Origin: Flavobacteriaceae bacterium PS02337 | GTDB lineage: Bacteria; Bacteroidota; Bacteroidia; Flavobacteriales; Flavobacteriaceae | DNA: 64,000 nucleotides | Assembly: GCA_029959285.1 (NCBI GenBank) | Contig: JASCOE010000003.1 | Coordinates: forward strand, 186,001 to 250,000 | Reading direction: 5' to 3' | Part shown: positions 17,532-25,306 of the stretch, piece after piece | Layout of the letters: each line of letters begins with the position of its first letter | How positions within the stretch are numbered: position 1 is the stretch's first letter | Program-made: the position numbers and the translations under genes | The notes under the pieces: generated by a model | What the model was told of the DNA's origin: nothing | The model's database searches: none | Seen by the model: only the letters and a program-made list of their open reading frames with translations

Positions 17532-18670
17532 TAACAGTCAATAAATTCTTTAATAATTTTCTCGTTGTCTTGACCCAGTTTTGGCGAACCTTTTTCTGAA
17601 GTCAGATATTCACCATCAATTTTTATCGGACAGCGCGTTGTTTTATAAGTGTATCCGTCCAACATTTCGACTTGCTGGGTAAAATTTAAAACTTTAAATC
17701 CATCTTCTGCAAATAACTGCTGATAGTTTAAAACTCCTGCACACCAAATGTCTGCTGGTTCTAAAATATCCAGCCAAAACTGTGTTTCCTGTGTTTGCAA
17801 ATGATTGGCGAGTATATTTTTGATTTCGTCTCTAAGCGTAAATTTATTTTCAGGAAAAGCCAACAAAGCATCACATTTTAGCAGAGAAGCCAAAACAGGA
17901 ATCGATCCCATTGCCAATGCTAAATAACCGTTTTTGGTTTTGTAAATTCCGTATGGCGCGCCCAAATAAGCGTGCGCGTTATTGGTTTTAGTTCGAACAG
18001 GCAATTCACCTCCGTCATTAAAGAAAGTGGTAATGGTTTCAAATTGAAAATCAAATGCCGATTCTAGCATACTTACTTGAATTTGTGCTCCGATATTATG
18101 AGTTGCTTTTCTATATAAAGCAGCTAAAATTCCTTGCGCTAAATGTGCGCCCGCAAGCATGTCTACAATCGACAATCCCATTGGAACTGGACCATCTTCT
18201 TGATTTCCGCTTAGCCAAGTTAAAGCTGTTAAAGATTGTAAAAGCAAATCTTGTCCTGGTAAATCTTTTAAATCTGGATGTTCTCCAAAACCTGAAATCG
18301 ATCCATAAATCACATTTGGATTAATGCTTTTTACGTCGTCATAACTCAAACCAATGCGTTCCATAACGCCGGGTCTGAAATTATGCATCACAACATCAGC
18401 TTTGGCTAATAATTTTTTTAATTTTTGAAGTTCCTCAGGCTGTTTGAAATCAATTGCAAATGATTCTTTGTTTCTGTTGATGGTATGAAAAACAGACGAT
18501 TCGCCGTTCATAATCAAATCAGAAGTATATAAAGTACGGCAGATATCTCCCGTTCCCGGTTTTTCAATTTTTATAACGCGCGCGCCCAAATCGGCCAGAC
18601 GCAAACTCGCCGACGGCCCCGAAAGAAACTGACTGAAATCTACAATTAAATAATCTTCTAATGGTTTCAT
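17531..18670 (-). CDS. Family III (CaiB/BaiF) CoA-transferase, module 1
   Basis: A 379-residue enzyme. N-terminal FSQFLSGPSASLRLADLGARVIKIE is the family CoA-binding start; INRNKESFAIDF, HNFRPGVMERIGL and IYGSISGFG follow. The catalytic Asp is D170 in GLSIVDMLAG, matching Asp169 of formyl-CoA:oxalate transferase. Members move CoA between organic acids. It is a close paralogue of the enzyme 172 nt upstream (same length of blocks, same D170), and its stop overlaps the start of a signal-less solute-binding-like gene by one base. Substrates cannot be told from sequence; a heterodimer with the paralogue is possible, as some family III enzymes are heteromeric. Confidence 0.9.
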   Translation of the reverse strand: MKPLEDYLIVDFSQFLSGPSASLRLADLGARVIKIEKPGTGDICRTLYTSDLIMNGESSVFHTINRNKESFAIDFKQPEELQKLKKLLAKADVVMHNFRPGVMERIGLSYDDVKSINPNVIYGSISGFGEHPDLKDLPGQDLLLQSLTALTWLSGNQEDGPVPMGLSIVDMLAGAHLAQGILAALYRKATHNIGAQIQVSMLESAFDFQFETITTFFNDGGELPVRTKTNNAHAYLGAPYGIYKTKNGYLALAMGSIPVLASLLKCDALLAFPENKFTLRDEIKNILANHLQTQETQFWLDILEPADIWCAGVLNYQQLFAEDGFKVLNFTQQVEMLDGYTYKTTRCPIKIDGEYLTSEKGSPKLGQDNEKIIKEFIDC

Positions 18671-18738
18671 TTTTTTTGTTTAACCGTTTTATTGTTTATT
18701 CGTTGAATCGTTTTCCTTAAAAAATTAAAATCTAATTT

Positions 18739-18823
18739 AATCTGCTAAAATCTTTTTGAATCTGCGTGAAATACTTTTGCACATAGATTTTTTCACGCAG
18801 ATTTGTGCAGATTAAAGCAGATT
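18739..18823. repeat. Intergenic palindromic repeat (AATCTGC family)
   Basis: 33-nt imperfect inverted arms at 18739-18771 and 18791-18823 are built from AATCTGC words and end in TCTGCGTGAAA / TTTCACGCAGA. It fills the gap between the two CoA-transferase genes. Relatives are at 40386, 55322 and 55477. Confidence 0.85.
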
Positions 18824-18842
18824 TTATTTAAGTTGTTGAGTA

Positions 18843-19991
18843 TTATTTAGCTTTAATAAACTCTTCGCTTATACTAAAATTATCTTGTCCTACTTTTGGT
18901 GCTGCTTTTTCACTTAATAAAATCTCACCGTCCAATTGTATCGGACTTCTGGTGGTTACCAAAGCTTCGCCTTCGGTATTTTTTACGGTTTGTTTTAGCT
19001 GTAATTCATTTACAAAAGATTGACTATCTAATTCTTTATAATTGAAAACTTTTCCGCACCAAATACCTTCTTTTTGAAGGATTTCAATCCAATAATCAGA
19101 AGTTTGGGTTTGAATTCTTTCACTTAAAATCGTTCTGATTTCATCTCTTTTTTCAAACCAAAGATGTTTATCAGCAAAAGCGTTTAAATCCAGTCCTAAC
19201 GTTTTTCCAATGAAAAGTAAATCGCCCATTGCAAGAGACAAAAAGCCGTCTTGTGTTTGGTAAACTCCGTAAGGAGCGCTTAAAAAAGCATGTGCACTTC
19301 CTTTAATATCGCCGCGTTCTGGTAATTGTCCGCCATCATTTAAGAAAGAAGTAATCGCTTCAAATTGCACATCGAGAATAGATTCTAGCAAACTGACTTC
19401 TACCAAAATACCTTTTTTAGTTTTGGCTCTTTTCAAAAGTGCCGCTAAAATTCCCTGTACAAAATGATTCCCGCACATTAAATCGGCTACAGCCAACCCA
19501 AAAGGAACTGGGCCTTGACTTTTGCGTCCGCTCAGCCAGCTTAATCCAGAAAGCGATTGTAATAACAAATCTTGTCCTGGCTTTTTTGCCCACGGACCTT
19601 CATTTCCGTAACCTGTAATGGTTCCGTAAATAATCTGCGGATTAATAGAAAGCGTATTTTCAAAATCTAATCCGATTTTTTCCATCACTCCAGGTCTGAA
19701 ATTATGTGTCATAATATCAGCCTTTTCGATTAGTTTTTTGATTAAAACCAAATCGTCTGGATTTTTTAAATCGGCTGCAAATGATTCTTTATTTCTGTTA
19801 ATCGTATGAAAAAGCAAACTGCTGTCGTCTACAAATAAATCTTTGATGCTCAATTGTCTGCAAGCTTCACCTTTTACTGGACGTTCGATTTTGATGACGC
19901 GCGCGCCCAAATCAGCCAGTTTTAAACCCGCTGAAGGTCCTGCTAAAAATTGGCAGAATTCTAGAACAATTAATCCTTCTAAAGGTCTCAT
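18843..19991 (-). CDS. Family III (CaiB/BaiF) CoA-transferase, module 2
   Basis: The start is the ATG at 19989-19991 giving MRPLEGLIVLEFCQF. A longer in-frame extension to 20213 encodes a basic, unrelated leader that only shadows the overlapping gene. The 382-residue product has FLAGPSAGLKLADLGARVIKIE, INRNKESFAADL, HNFRPGVMEKIGL, and D170 in GLAVADLMCG as the catalytic residue. It is very like the downstream paralogue, especially around NDGGQLPER and SAPYGVYQ, so a tandem duplication is likely. Its start overlaps the stop of the solute-binding-like gene (ATGA, 4 nt), the mirror arrangement of module 1. Confidence 0.9.
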   Translation of the reverse strand: MRPLEGLIVLEFCQFLAGPSAGLKLADLGARVIKIERPVKGEACRQLSIKDLFVDDSSLLFHTINRNKESFAADLKNPDDLVLIKKLIEKADIMTHNFRPGVMEKIGLDFENTLSINPQIIYGTITGYGNEGPWAKKPGQDLLLQSLSGLSWLSGRKSQGPVPFGLAVADLMCGNHFVQGILAALLKRAKTKKGILVEVSLLESILDVQFEAITSFLNDGGQLPERGDIKGSAHAFLSAPYGVYQTQDGFLSLAMGDLLFIGKTLGLDLNAFADKHLWFEKRDEIRTILSERIQTQTSDYWIEILQKEGIWCGKVFNYKELDSQSFVNELQLKQTVKNTEGEALVTTRSPIQLDGEILLSEKAAPKVGQDNFSISEEFIKAK

Positions 19992-21136
19992 ACGGTCTGG
20001 ATTTTTAGAGATTCCGCGTAAAGCGAATTCATTTCTTCCAATACTTTTAATTCGTCTCCGCCATTCATCAAATAATTGCGAACCACGTCTCCAGCATGAT
20101 CTTGGAAATACATATGACCGTAATATCTTGGACGAAGGAAAGCGCGCTCTAAAGCAGGTAAAGTATTTTTGAAATAATCGTGTGTTACACCATTTATTCT
20201 TTCGCTTTTCCAAGCTTGCAAATGACCTGGCTGACCGCCATTATCCGTATAAATATTCTGTTGAACTTGTGAAGAACATGTAAATTCGGCATATTTTATG
20301 GCAGTTTCAATATGTTCACTAAAAGATGAAACAGCCAAACCAGTTCCGCCCAAAGACGAAATCATCGGATTATCATTCAATTTTACTAAATCATAAAAAT
20401 GTAAAAGGTTTTGGCTGTAGCCAGCGCGAGAATAATTAGAATAACCGTAAGCAAAAGGACAATATGCAATTTCATCTGAATTGACCATTGCTTCATAAAC
20501 CTGAATAGGGTTACGATTAAAGTTGGCAGGAGCAATTAATTGAGCTAATTCTCTAAACATTTGAAGCGCTTTGATTCCAGTAGTTTCAGAAATCACTTTT
20601 TCTTCCGAAAGAAAAGGAGCTTCGCCCAAACTACAGCAAAACATATAAAAACTCATTAAAACATCTACGGGAATTCCAGCAAAGGCAACTAAACCTTTTT
20701 TAGCTAATGCCAATAAATCGTCATAAGTTTTGGGAACTTCTAAATTATTTTTTTCTAAAATATCCAAGCGGGCAGAAGCTACCGGAGTTGCCGCATCGAT
20801 TGGCAAAGCCCATAATTTGTCGTGAAAAACATAACTTCCGTATGATTTTCCAACTGTATTAATTTCTTGATCTTTAATATATTCGTTTGATAAATAATCA
20901 GATAACGGAAGAATCGCTTTAGTTTGCGCTCCAAAACCTGTCCAAGGATGATCAATAACCAATAAATCAAATCTTTTGGCTAAATCTTCGATAGAGGCAT
21001 CCGCAAATTCTTGTAAGCTTCTTTTCTCCCAAGAAATTTCAACATCAGGATGTAGTTCTGTAAAACGTTGCGATGTGGCAACCATAGGAAGCAAACCTCT
21101 TGTATGGTTCCAAGTTATGCCTTTTAATTTTATCAT
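19988..21136 (-). CDS. Solute-binding-protein-fold protein lacking a signal peptide (module 2)
   Basis: I choose the ATG at 21136 (MIKLKGITWNHTRG). An in-frame ATG at 21196 would place the start against the promoter and add residues with no family match. The 382-residue product follows ABC sugar-binding proteins: FTELHPDVEISWEKRSL, FDLLVIDHPWTG, LPIDAATPVASARLDIL, VPKTYDDLLAL, and YCPFAYGYSNYSR. No signal peptide or lipobox Cys is present. It is the first gene of the leftward operon, 57-64 nt after a good TTG-N19-TANNTTTG promoter, and is coupled by a 4-nt overlap to a CoA-transferase. Function unknown; see module 1. Confidence 0.83.
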   Translation of the reverse strand: MIKLKGITWNHTRGLLPMVATSQRFTELHPDVEISWEKRSLQEFADASIEDLAKRFDLLVIDHPWTGFGAQTKAILPLSDYLSNEYIKDQEINTVGKSYGSYVFHDKLWALPIDAATPVASARLDILEKNNLEVPKTYDDLLALAKKGLVAFAGIPVDVLMSFYMFCCSLGEAPFLSEEKVISETTGIKALQMFRELAQLIAPANFNRNPIQVYEAMVNSDEIAYCPFAYGYSNYSRAGYSQNLLHFYDLVKLNDNPMISSLGGTGLAVSSFSEHIETAIKYAEFTCSSQVQQNIYTDNGGQPGHLQAWKSERINGVTHDYFKNTLPALERAFLRPRYYGHMYFQDHAGDVVRNYLMNGGDELKVLEEMNSLYAESLKIQTV

Positions 21137-21199
21137 TTTTATATAGGAATTTTTGAGTCGTGAAATCGATTGAAATAATAAATGTAAAAAATACAATTA

Positions 21200-21229
21200 C
21201 AAAAGTAGAAATAAGATTTAAATGCACAA
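21200..21229 (-). promoter_or_regulatory. Promoter of the leftward fucP/CoA-transferase operon
   Basis: On the minus strand TTG (21229-21227), a 19-nt spacer, and TACTTTTG (21207-21200) match the Bacteroidota consensus exactly in spacing and sequence. The start codon at 21136 lies about 60 nt downstream. Confidence 0.8.
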
Positions 21230-21383
21230 GAAATCCGTTCTTTTTAAGAAATCTTTTTTACATAAAGTGATAATTAGTGATAGATTTTTTACAAACCGTC
21301 TAAAAAATGTTATAAAAATTTAAAGTTTAGTCATTTTCATTAACGGAAAATAAAATATGTCTCTAAAATTAATTTTTAAAAAG

Positions 21384-21391
21384 TACTTTTG
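21384..21391 (+). promoter_or_regulatory. -7 element of the rightward catabolic operon
   Basis: TACTTTTG fits TANNTTTG. No TTG lies 19 nt upstream, so this side may need an activator or be the weaker promoter. The leader to the ATG at 21503 is about 105 nt. Confidence 0.6.
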
Positions 21392-21395
21392 TAAT

Positions 21396-21408
21396 TGTAA
21401 ATTTTACA
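21396..21408. promoter_or_regulatory. Candidate operator TGTAAA-N-TTTACA
   Basis: A perfect 6+1+6 palindrome lies right after the rightward -7 box, over the expected transcription start. A degenerate copy (TGTAAAAAATACA) occupies the mirror place at 21183-21195. This position suits a repressor. Confidence 0.65.
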
Positions 21409-21502
21409 TTTATTAATTTTACTTTACTCTTTTTAAAGAATTTTGAATTTATAAATGAAGAATCACAACAAATGATTAACTAACAACTAAAAATATACGA
21501 TT

Positions 21503-22357
21503 ATGAAATTAATACGTTTTGGAGAAATCGGAAAAGAGAAACCTGGTGTTTTGATTGGAGAAAAAAGATATGATGTTTCTTCGATTGTAACGGATTTTAA
21601 CGAAAGTTTCTTTGAAGAAAACGGATTAGAAAAATTACAAAAAGCATTAGAAAGTAATCCAACTTTGCCGGAAGTTAATGCTTCGGTACGTTTGGGTTCG
21701 CCAGTGGCAAGACCTTCAAAAATTATCTGCATTGGTTTAAATTATATTGATCACTGTAAAGAAACAAACGCTCCGATTCCGACAGAACCTATTATTTTCT
21801 TCAAATCAACAACTTCTTTATGCGGTCCCGATGATGATTTGATTATTCCAAAAAATAGCGAAAAAACAGACTGGGAAGTGGAATTGGCTTTTATCGTTGG
21901 TAAAAAAGCAAGTTATGTTGAAGAAGCGGAGGCTTTAGATTATGTGGCTGGTTATGCTTTGCTAAATGATTACAGCGAAAGAGCTTTTCAGCTGGAGCGT
22001 GGCGGACAATGGGCAAAAGGAAAAGGAAGCGACACTTTTGCGCCTTTTGGACCATTTTTGGCTACGAAAGACGAAATCGCCGATGTGGACAATTTAAAAA
22101 TGTGGCTGACTGTAAACGGTAAAAAATACCAAGACAGCAATACCTTAAATTTAGTTTTCAAAATTCCTTATCTGGTACATTATTTAAGCCAGTTTATGAC
22201 TTTGCTTCCGGGAGATATCATTAGTACAGGAACGCCTCCGGGAGTTGGTTTAGGAATTAAACCAGATCCGATATATATTAAAGCGGGCGATGTTATTGAA
22301 TTAGGAATTGAAGGTTTAGGAACTAGTAAGCAAAAGGCTGTAGCTTATAAAAAGTGA
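21503..22357 (+). CDS. FAH-family hydrolase, probable 2,4-diketo-3-deoxy-L-fuconate (or -rhamnonate) hydrolase
   Basis: A 284-residue fumarylacetoacetate-hydrolase superfamily enzyme. An N-terminal 70-residue cap is followed by CIGLNYIDHCKETNAPIP, FFKSTTSLCGPDDDLIIP, and the metal-ligand region DWEVELAFIVGKKA with downstream D in NDYSER. The C-terminal part carries GDIISTGTPPGVGLG. Length and motifs match the enzyme that splits 2,4-diketo-3-deoxy-L-fuconate to pyruvate and L-lactate. It is first in the rightward operon with dehydrogenases and a lactonase, which supports that role over other FAH reactions. Confidence 0.82.
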   Translation: MKLIRFGEIGKEKPGVLIGEKRYDVSSIVTDFNESFFEENGLEKLQKALESNPTLPEVNASVRLGSPVARPSKIICIGLNYIDHCKETNAPIPTEPIIFFKSTTSLCGPDDDLIIPKNSEKTDWEVELAFIVGKKASYVEEAEALDYVAGYALLNDYSERAFQLERGGQWAKGKGSDTFAPFGPFLATKDEIADVDNLKMWLTVNGKKYQDSNTLNLVFKIPYLVHYLSQFMTLLPGDIISTGTPPGVGLGIKPDPIYIKAGDVIELGIEGLGTSKQKAVAYKK

Positions 22358-22417
22358 TATAACTATCTGTTATTGTGACGAGGATAAAGCGGATTTACTT
22401 CGTAAAAACGCGGATTT

Positions 22418-22501
22418 AAACGGATTCTATATTTAAGAAAATTAATAAAAAATCCGTTTCATCCGTGTCTTCGCGATAGCGAATCTGTTTCATCCGTGTC
22501 T
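22418..22501. repeat. Intergenic repeat with direct and inverted parts (ATCCGT family)
   Basis: In the 171-nt gap before the zinc dehydrogenase, AAACGGATT (22418-22426) pairs with AATCCGTTT (22451-22459). A 20-nt word AATCYGTTTCATCCGTGTCT occurs twice (22451-22470, 22482-22501, one difference). Related sequence occurs near 57575. Confidence 0.7.
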
Positions 22502-22528
22502 CATTAGAAATTTAAACAAAACGAAAAA

Positions 22529-23542
22529 ATGAAATATATAGTTTGTGAAAAACCGCAGGAATTTTTATTAAAAGAAACCAGTATTCCAGAACCAAAAGAG
22601 GGTGAAGTTTTATTGAAAATTAAAAGAATCGGAATCTGCGGAACTGATATTCACGCTTTTGGCGGAACTCAACCATATTTTGAATATCCAAGAATTTTGG
22701 GCCACGAATTGGCGGCTGAATATGTCAAAGGAAATGCTGAAGGTTTCAAGCCGGGAGATAAAGTAACTTTTATTCCGTATTTTAACTGTGGAAAATGTGT
22801 TGCGTGCCGAAACGGATTAACAAACTGCTGTGTGAATATCAAAGTTTTCGGCGTTCATATTGATGGCGGAATGGCTGAATATGTGTCGATTCCAGAACAA
22901 TATTTATTGCACGGACAAGGTTTAGATTATGATGAATTGGCTTTGGTTGAACCTTTGGCAATTGCAGCTCACGGAGTTAGAAGAGCAGCTGTAAAACCAA
23001 CGGACACCGTTTTGGTAATGGGAGCAGGACCAATCGGAATTGGTTTGATTCAGTTTGCTAAAATTGCGGGTGCAAAAGTAATCGTAATGGATATCAACGA
23101 TTACAGATTAAACTTCTGTAAAACAGAACTAAATGCAGATGAAACGATTAATCCGTTAAACGATGATGTTGCACAAAAGTTAGGTGAATTGACAAACGGC
23201 GATATGGCAAATGTGGTTATTGATGCGACTGGAAATCAGAAAGTAATGAATAGCGCTTTTAATTATATTTCGCATGGCGGAAGATTTGTTTTGGTTGGAC
23301 TTCAAAAAGGTGAATTAAGTTTTAGTCATCCAGATTTCCACAAAAGAGAATCGACTTTGATGAGCAGCCGAAATGCTACAATCGAAGATTTCGAATATGT
23401 AATGAAATGTTTGAAAGAAGGGAAAATCGATCCGAAAAAGTACATCACGCACAGAACAAGTTTTGCTGAAATGATTACTGATTTTGGAAAATTGATTGAT
23501 CCGAAGAATAATGTTATTAAGGCGTTGATTGAAATAGAATAA
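22529..23542 (+). CDS. Zinc-dependent alcohol dehydrogenase (MDR family), sugar or sugar-acid oxidation
   Basis: A 337-residue medium-chain dehydrogenase. GICGTDIHAFGG gives the catalytic-zinc Cys, GHELAAEY the His-Glu pair, and CGKCVACRNGLTNCC the four structural-zinc cysteines. VLVMGAGPIGIGLIQFAKIAGAKVIVMDIND is the NAD-binding fold with an acidic residue after strand 2, indicating NAD rather than NADP. In this operon it most likely oxidises 2-keto-3-deoxy-L-fuconate at C4, supplying the FAH hydrolase. Direct oxidation of the free sugar is the alternative, since the SDR encoded next could take either step. Confidence 0.85.
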   Translation: MKYIVCEKPQEFLLKETSIPEPKEGEVLLKIKRIGICGTDIHAFGGTQPYFEYPRILGHELAAEYVKGNAEGFKPGDKVTFIPYFNCGKCVACRNGLTNCCVNIKVFGVHIDGGMAEYVSIPEQYLLHGQGLDYDELALVEPLAIAAHGVRRAAVKPTDTVLVMGAGPIGIGLIQFAKIAGAKVIVMDINDYRLNFCKTELNADETINPLNDDVAQKLGELTNGDMANVVIDATGNQKVMNSAFNYISHGGRFVLVGLQKGELSFSHPDFHKRESTLMSSRNATIEDFEYVMKCLKEGKIDPKKYITHRTSFAEMITDFGKLIDPKNNVIKALIEIE

Positions 23543-23551
23543 TTTCACGAA

Positions 23552-23588
23552 TTAAACCCTACAGATTTTTGAAACCTATAGGGTTTAA
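23552..23588. repeat. Intergenic hairpin TTAAACCCTA/TAGGGTTTAA
   Basis: 10-nt perfect arms at 23552-23561 and 23579-23588 lie in the 64-nt spacer between two operon genes. It resembles the terminator-like hairpin at 30024 but sits inside an operon with only a short T-run, so attenuation or mRNA processing is more likely than full termination. Confidence 0.65.
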
Positions 23589-23606
23589 CTTTAAATACCC
23601 ACAAAA

Positions 23607-24404
23607 ATGGATTTAAACTTAAAAAATAAAATAGTTGTCGTTTCTGGTTCGGCTGGAAAAGAAGGCAGTATCGGAGAAACGATTGTGAATAGATTGGCAG
23701 ATGAAGGAGCGATTCCGGTTTTAGTTGACAGAAATGCAAGAGGTTTCGAATACGTAGAAAGACTTCAAAAAAGAGGTGTTAATTCCTTATTTGTGCAGAC
23801 CGACGTAACCGATCCAGTTGCGATAGAAAATGCTGTAAAAGTAATTGGAGCTAAATACGGTAGAATTGATGCCATCATAAATAATGTTGGTGTAAATGAC
23901 GGTGCAGGCTTAGATTCTAGCTACGAGGAATTTATGGATTCTTTGAAATTGAATGTCGTTAGTTATTTTCTTCTAGCTAAATACACATTGCCATATTTAA
24001 AAGAATCAAAAGGAAATATTTTAAATATTGGTTCAAAAGTCGCTTTAACAGGGCAGGGCGGAACTTCTGGTTACGCTGCCGCGAAAGGTGGAGTTTTGGG
24101 CTTAACAAGAGAATGGGCAGTAGATTTGATTCAGTACGGAATTCGTTCAAACGCGATTATTATTGCAGAAAGTTATACGCCTGCTTATGAAGATTGGATT
24201 AAAACATTGCCAGATGGAGAGGCGGTCTTGAAAAAAATTAGTAAAACGATTCCATTAGAAAACCGAATGACAAAAACGGAAGAAATTGCAGATACAGCAC
24301 TTTTTATCATTTCTGAAAAATCATCGCATACTACAGGACAATTTGTTTTTGTGGATGGAGGTTACGTACATTTAGACCGTGCTTTAATCAGCGATGTTAA
24401 TTAA
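23607..24404 (+). CDS. SDR dehydrogenase, probable L-fucose dehydrogenase
   Basis: A 265-residue short-chain dehydrogenase. The nucleotide loop is SGSAGKEGSIG (an expanded TGxxxGIG), with NNVG at 92-95 and the catalytic set S143, Y156 and K160 (GYAAAK). The C-terminal tail after the cofactor-loop G-Q-F-V-F-V-D-G-G reads YVHLDRAL, an ending I associate with L-fucose dehydrogenases of the SDR type. It would oxidise L-fucose to L-fuconolactone, which the next gene's product hydrolyses. A 2-keto-3-deoxy-fuconate dehydrogenase role is the alternative. The next gene begins 6 nt later. Confidence 0.82.
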   Translation: MDLNLKNKIVVVSGSAGKEGSIGETIVNRLADEGAIPVLVDRNARGFEYVERLQKRGVNSLFVQTDVTDPVAIENAVKVIGAKYGRIDAIINNVGVNDGAGLDSSYEEFMDSLKLNVVSYFLLAKYTLPYLKESKGNILNIGSKVALTGQGGTSGYAAAKGGVLGLTREWAVDLIQYGIRSNAIIIAESYTPAYEDWIKTLPDGEAVLKKISKTIPLENRMTKTEEIADTALFIISEKSSHTTGQFVFVDGGYVHLDRALISDVN

Positions 24405-24410
24405 AAAGTT

Positions 24411-25247
24411 ATGAGTAAAAGAATTGATTCCCATCAGCATTTTTGGAAGTTTGATCCTGTTCGAGACAGCTGGATTGATGAAACGATGCAAAATATTCAA
24501 AGAGATTTTCTTCCTGAAGATTTACAGCCATTATTAAATTCGAATCAGTTTGAAGGCTGTGTTGCAGTTCAAGCTAGCCAATCGGAAGAAGAAACTCAAT
24601 TTTTATTGGATTTAGCTTCTAAAAATGATTTCATAAAAGGAGTTGTCGGCTGGGTAGATTTACGAAGTGAGAATATTGAAGAACGCTTGCAATTCTTTTC
24701 AGATCAAAAAAAGCTGAAAGGTTTTAGACATGTTGTGCAAGGTGAAGCTGATGATTTTATGTATGGAACAGAATTCAGAAATGGAATTCAAGCTTTAAAG
24801 CCATTTAATTACACTTACGATATATTGATTTTCGAGCGTCAATTACCAGCTGCAATAAGTTTGGTGAAAGATTTTCCAAACCAAAAGTTTGTAATCGATC
24901 ATATTGCAAAACCAGATATTAAATCGGAAACTATTTATTCTTGGAAAAGCGGCATTGAAGAAATTGCAAAATACGACAATGTTTGGTGTAAAATCTCTGG
25001 AATGGTCACAGAAGCCGATTGGAAAAACTGGAAACCTGAAGATTTAAAACCTTATTTGGATGTTATTTTTGAAAATTTTTCAATTGATAAATTAATGTAT
25101 GGTTCAGATTGGCCAGTTTTAAATGTAGCTTCTGATTATGATGAAGTGGTAAAAACTTTAGAAGATTATATTTCGAAGCTTTCTGTTGAAGACCAAAATA
25201 AGATTTGGTTTGAGAATGCGAATGCTTTCTATAGTTTAAATGACTAA
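24411..25247 (+). CDS. Amidohydrolase_2 family lactonase (L-fuconolactonase-like)
   Basis: A 278-residue TIM-barrel amidohydrolase of the COG3618 type. RIDSHQHFWKF carries the first metal-site histidines, VAVQASQ and GVVGWVDL follow, then KGFRHVVQGE, FVIDHIAKPDI, WCKISGM and LMYGSDWPV with the conserved Asp. Members open the lactone ring of L-fuconolactone or L-rhamnonolactone. It ends the rightward operon, 6 nt after the SDR, and completes the sugar-to-acid half of the route. A hairpin terminator follows at 25269. Confidence 0.86.
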   Translation: MSKRIDSHQHFWKFDPVRDSWIDETMQNIQRDFLPEDLQPLLNSNQFEGCVAVQASQSEEETQFLLDLASKNDFIKGVVGWVDLRSENIEERLQFFSDQKKLKGFRHVVQGEADDFMYGTEFRNGIQALKPFNYTYDILIFERQLPAAISLVKDFPNQKFVIDHIAKPDIKSETIYSWKSGIEEIAKYDNVWCKISGMVTEADWKNWKPEDLKPYLDVIFENFSIDKLMYGSDWPVLNVASDYDEVVKTLEDYISKLSVEDQNKIWFENANAFYSLND

Positions 25248-25268
25248 ATATTCAATTTTAGATTTATA

Positions 25269-25302
25269 AAAAAAGCGTGAATTAATCAATTCACGCTTTT
25301 TT
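25269..25302. terminator. Bidirectional terminator between the lactonase and GH28 genes
   Basis: 15-bp perfect arms (25269-25283 and 25288-25302) around a 4-nt loop, with A- and T-runs on the outer sides. It separates convergent operons. Confidence 0.92.
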
Positions 25303-25306
25303 GTTA

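Larger units (their letters stand above)
21181..21410. promoter_or_regulatory. Symmetric divergent promoter/operator region
   Basis: A 27-nt inverted repeat with two mismatches lies at 21181-21207 and 21384-21410. Each arm starts (reading in the direction of its operon) with the -7 box TACTTTTG and continues into a TGTAAA-type half-palindrome. The two arms face outward toward the leftward SBP/CoA-transferase/fucP operon and the rightward catabolic operon. The layout predicts one regulator controlling both sides. No regulator gene is adjacent. Confidence 0.85.

Noticed and set aside
19992-20213. N-terminal extension of CoA-transferase module 2
   Set aside because: The added 74 residues are basic and unlike the family, and they only shadow the solute-binding-like gene in another frame. 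The ATG at 19991 gives the conserved start and the ATGA overlap.
16275-21136. An ABC sugar importer
   Set aside because: Two SBP-like proteins suggest it, but there is no permease or ATPase gene and neither SBP has an export signal.
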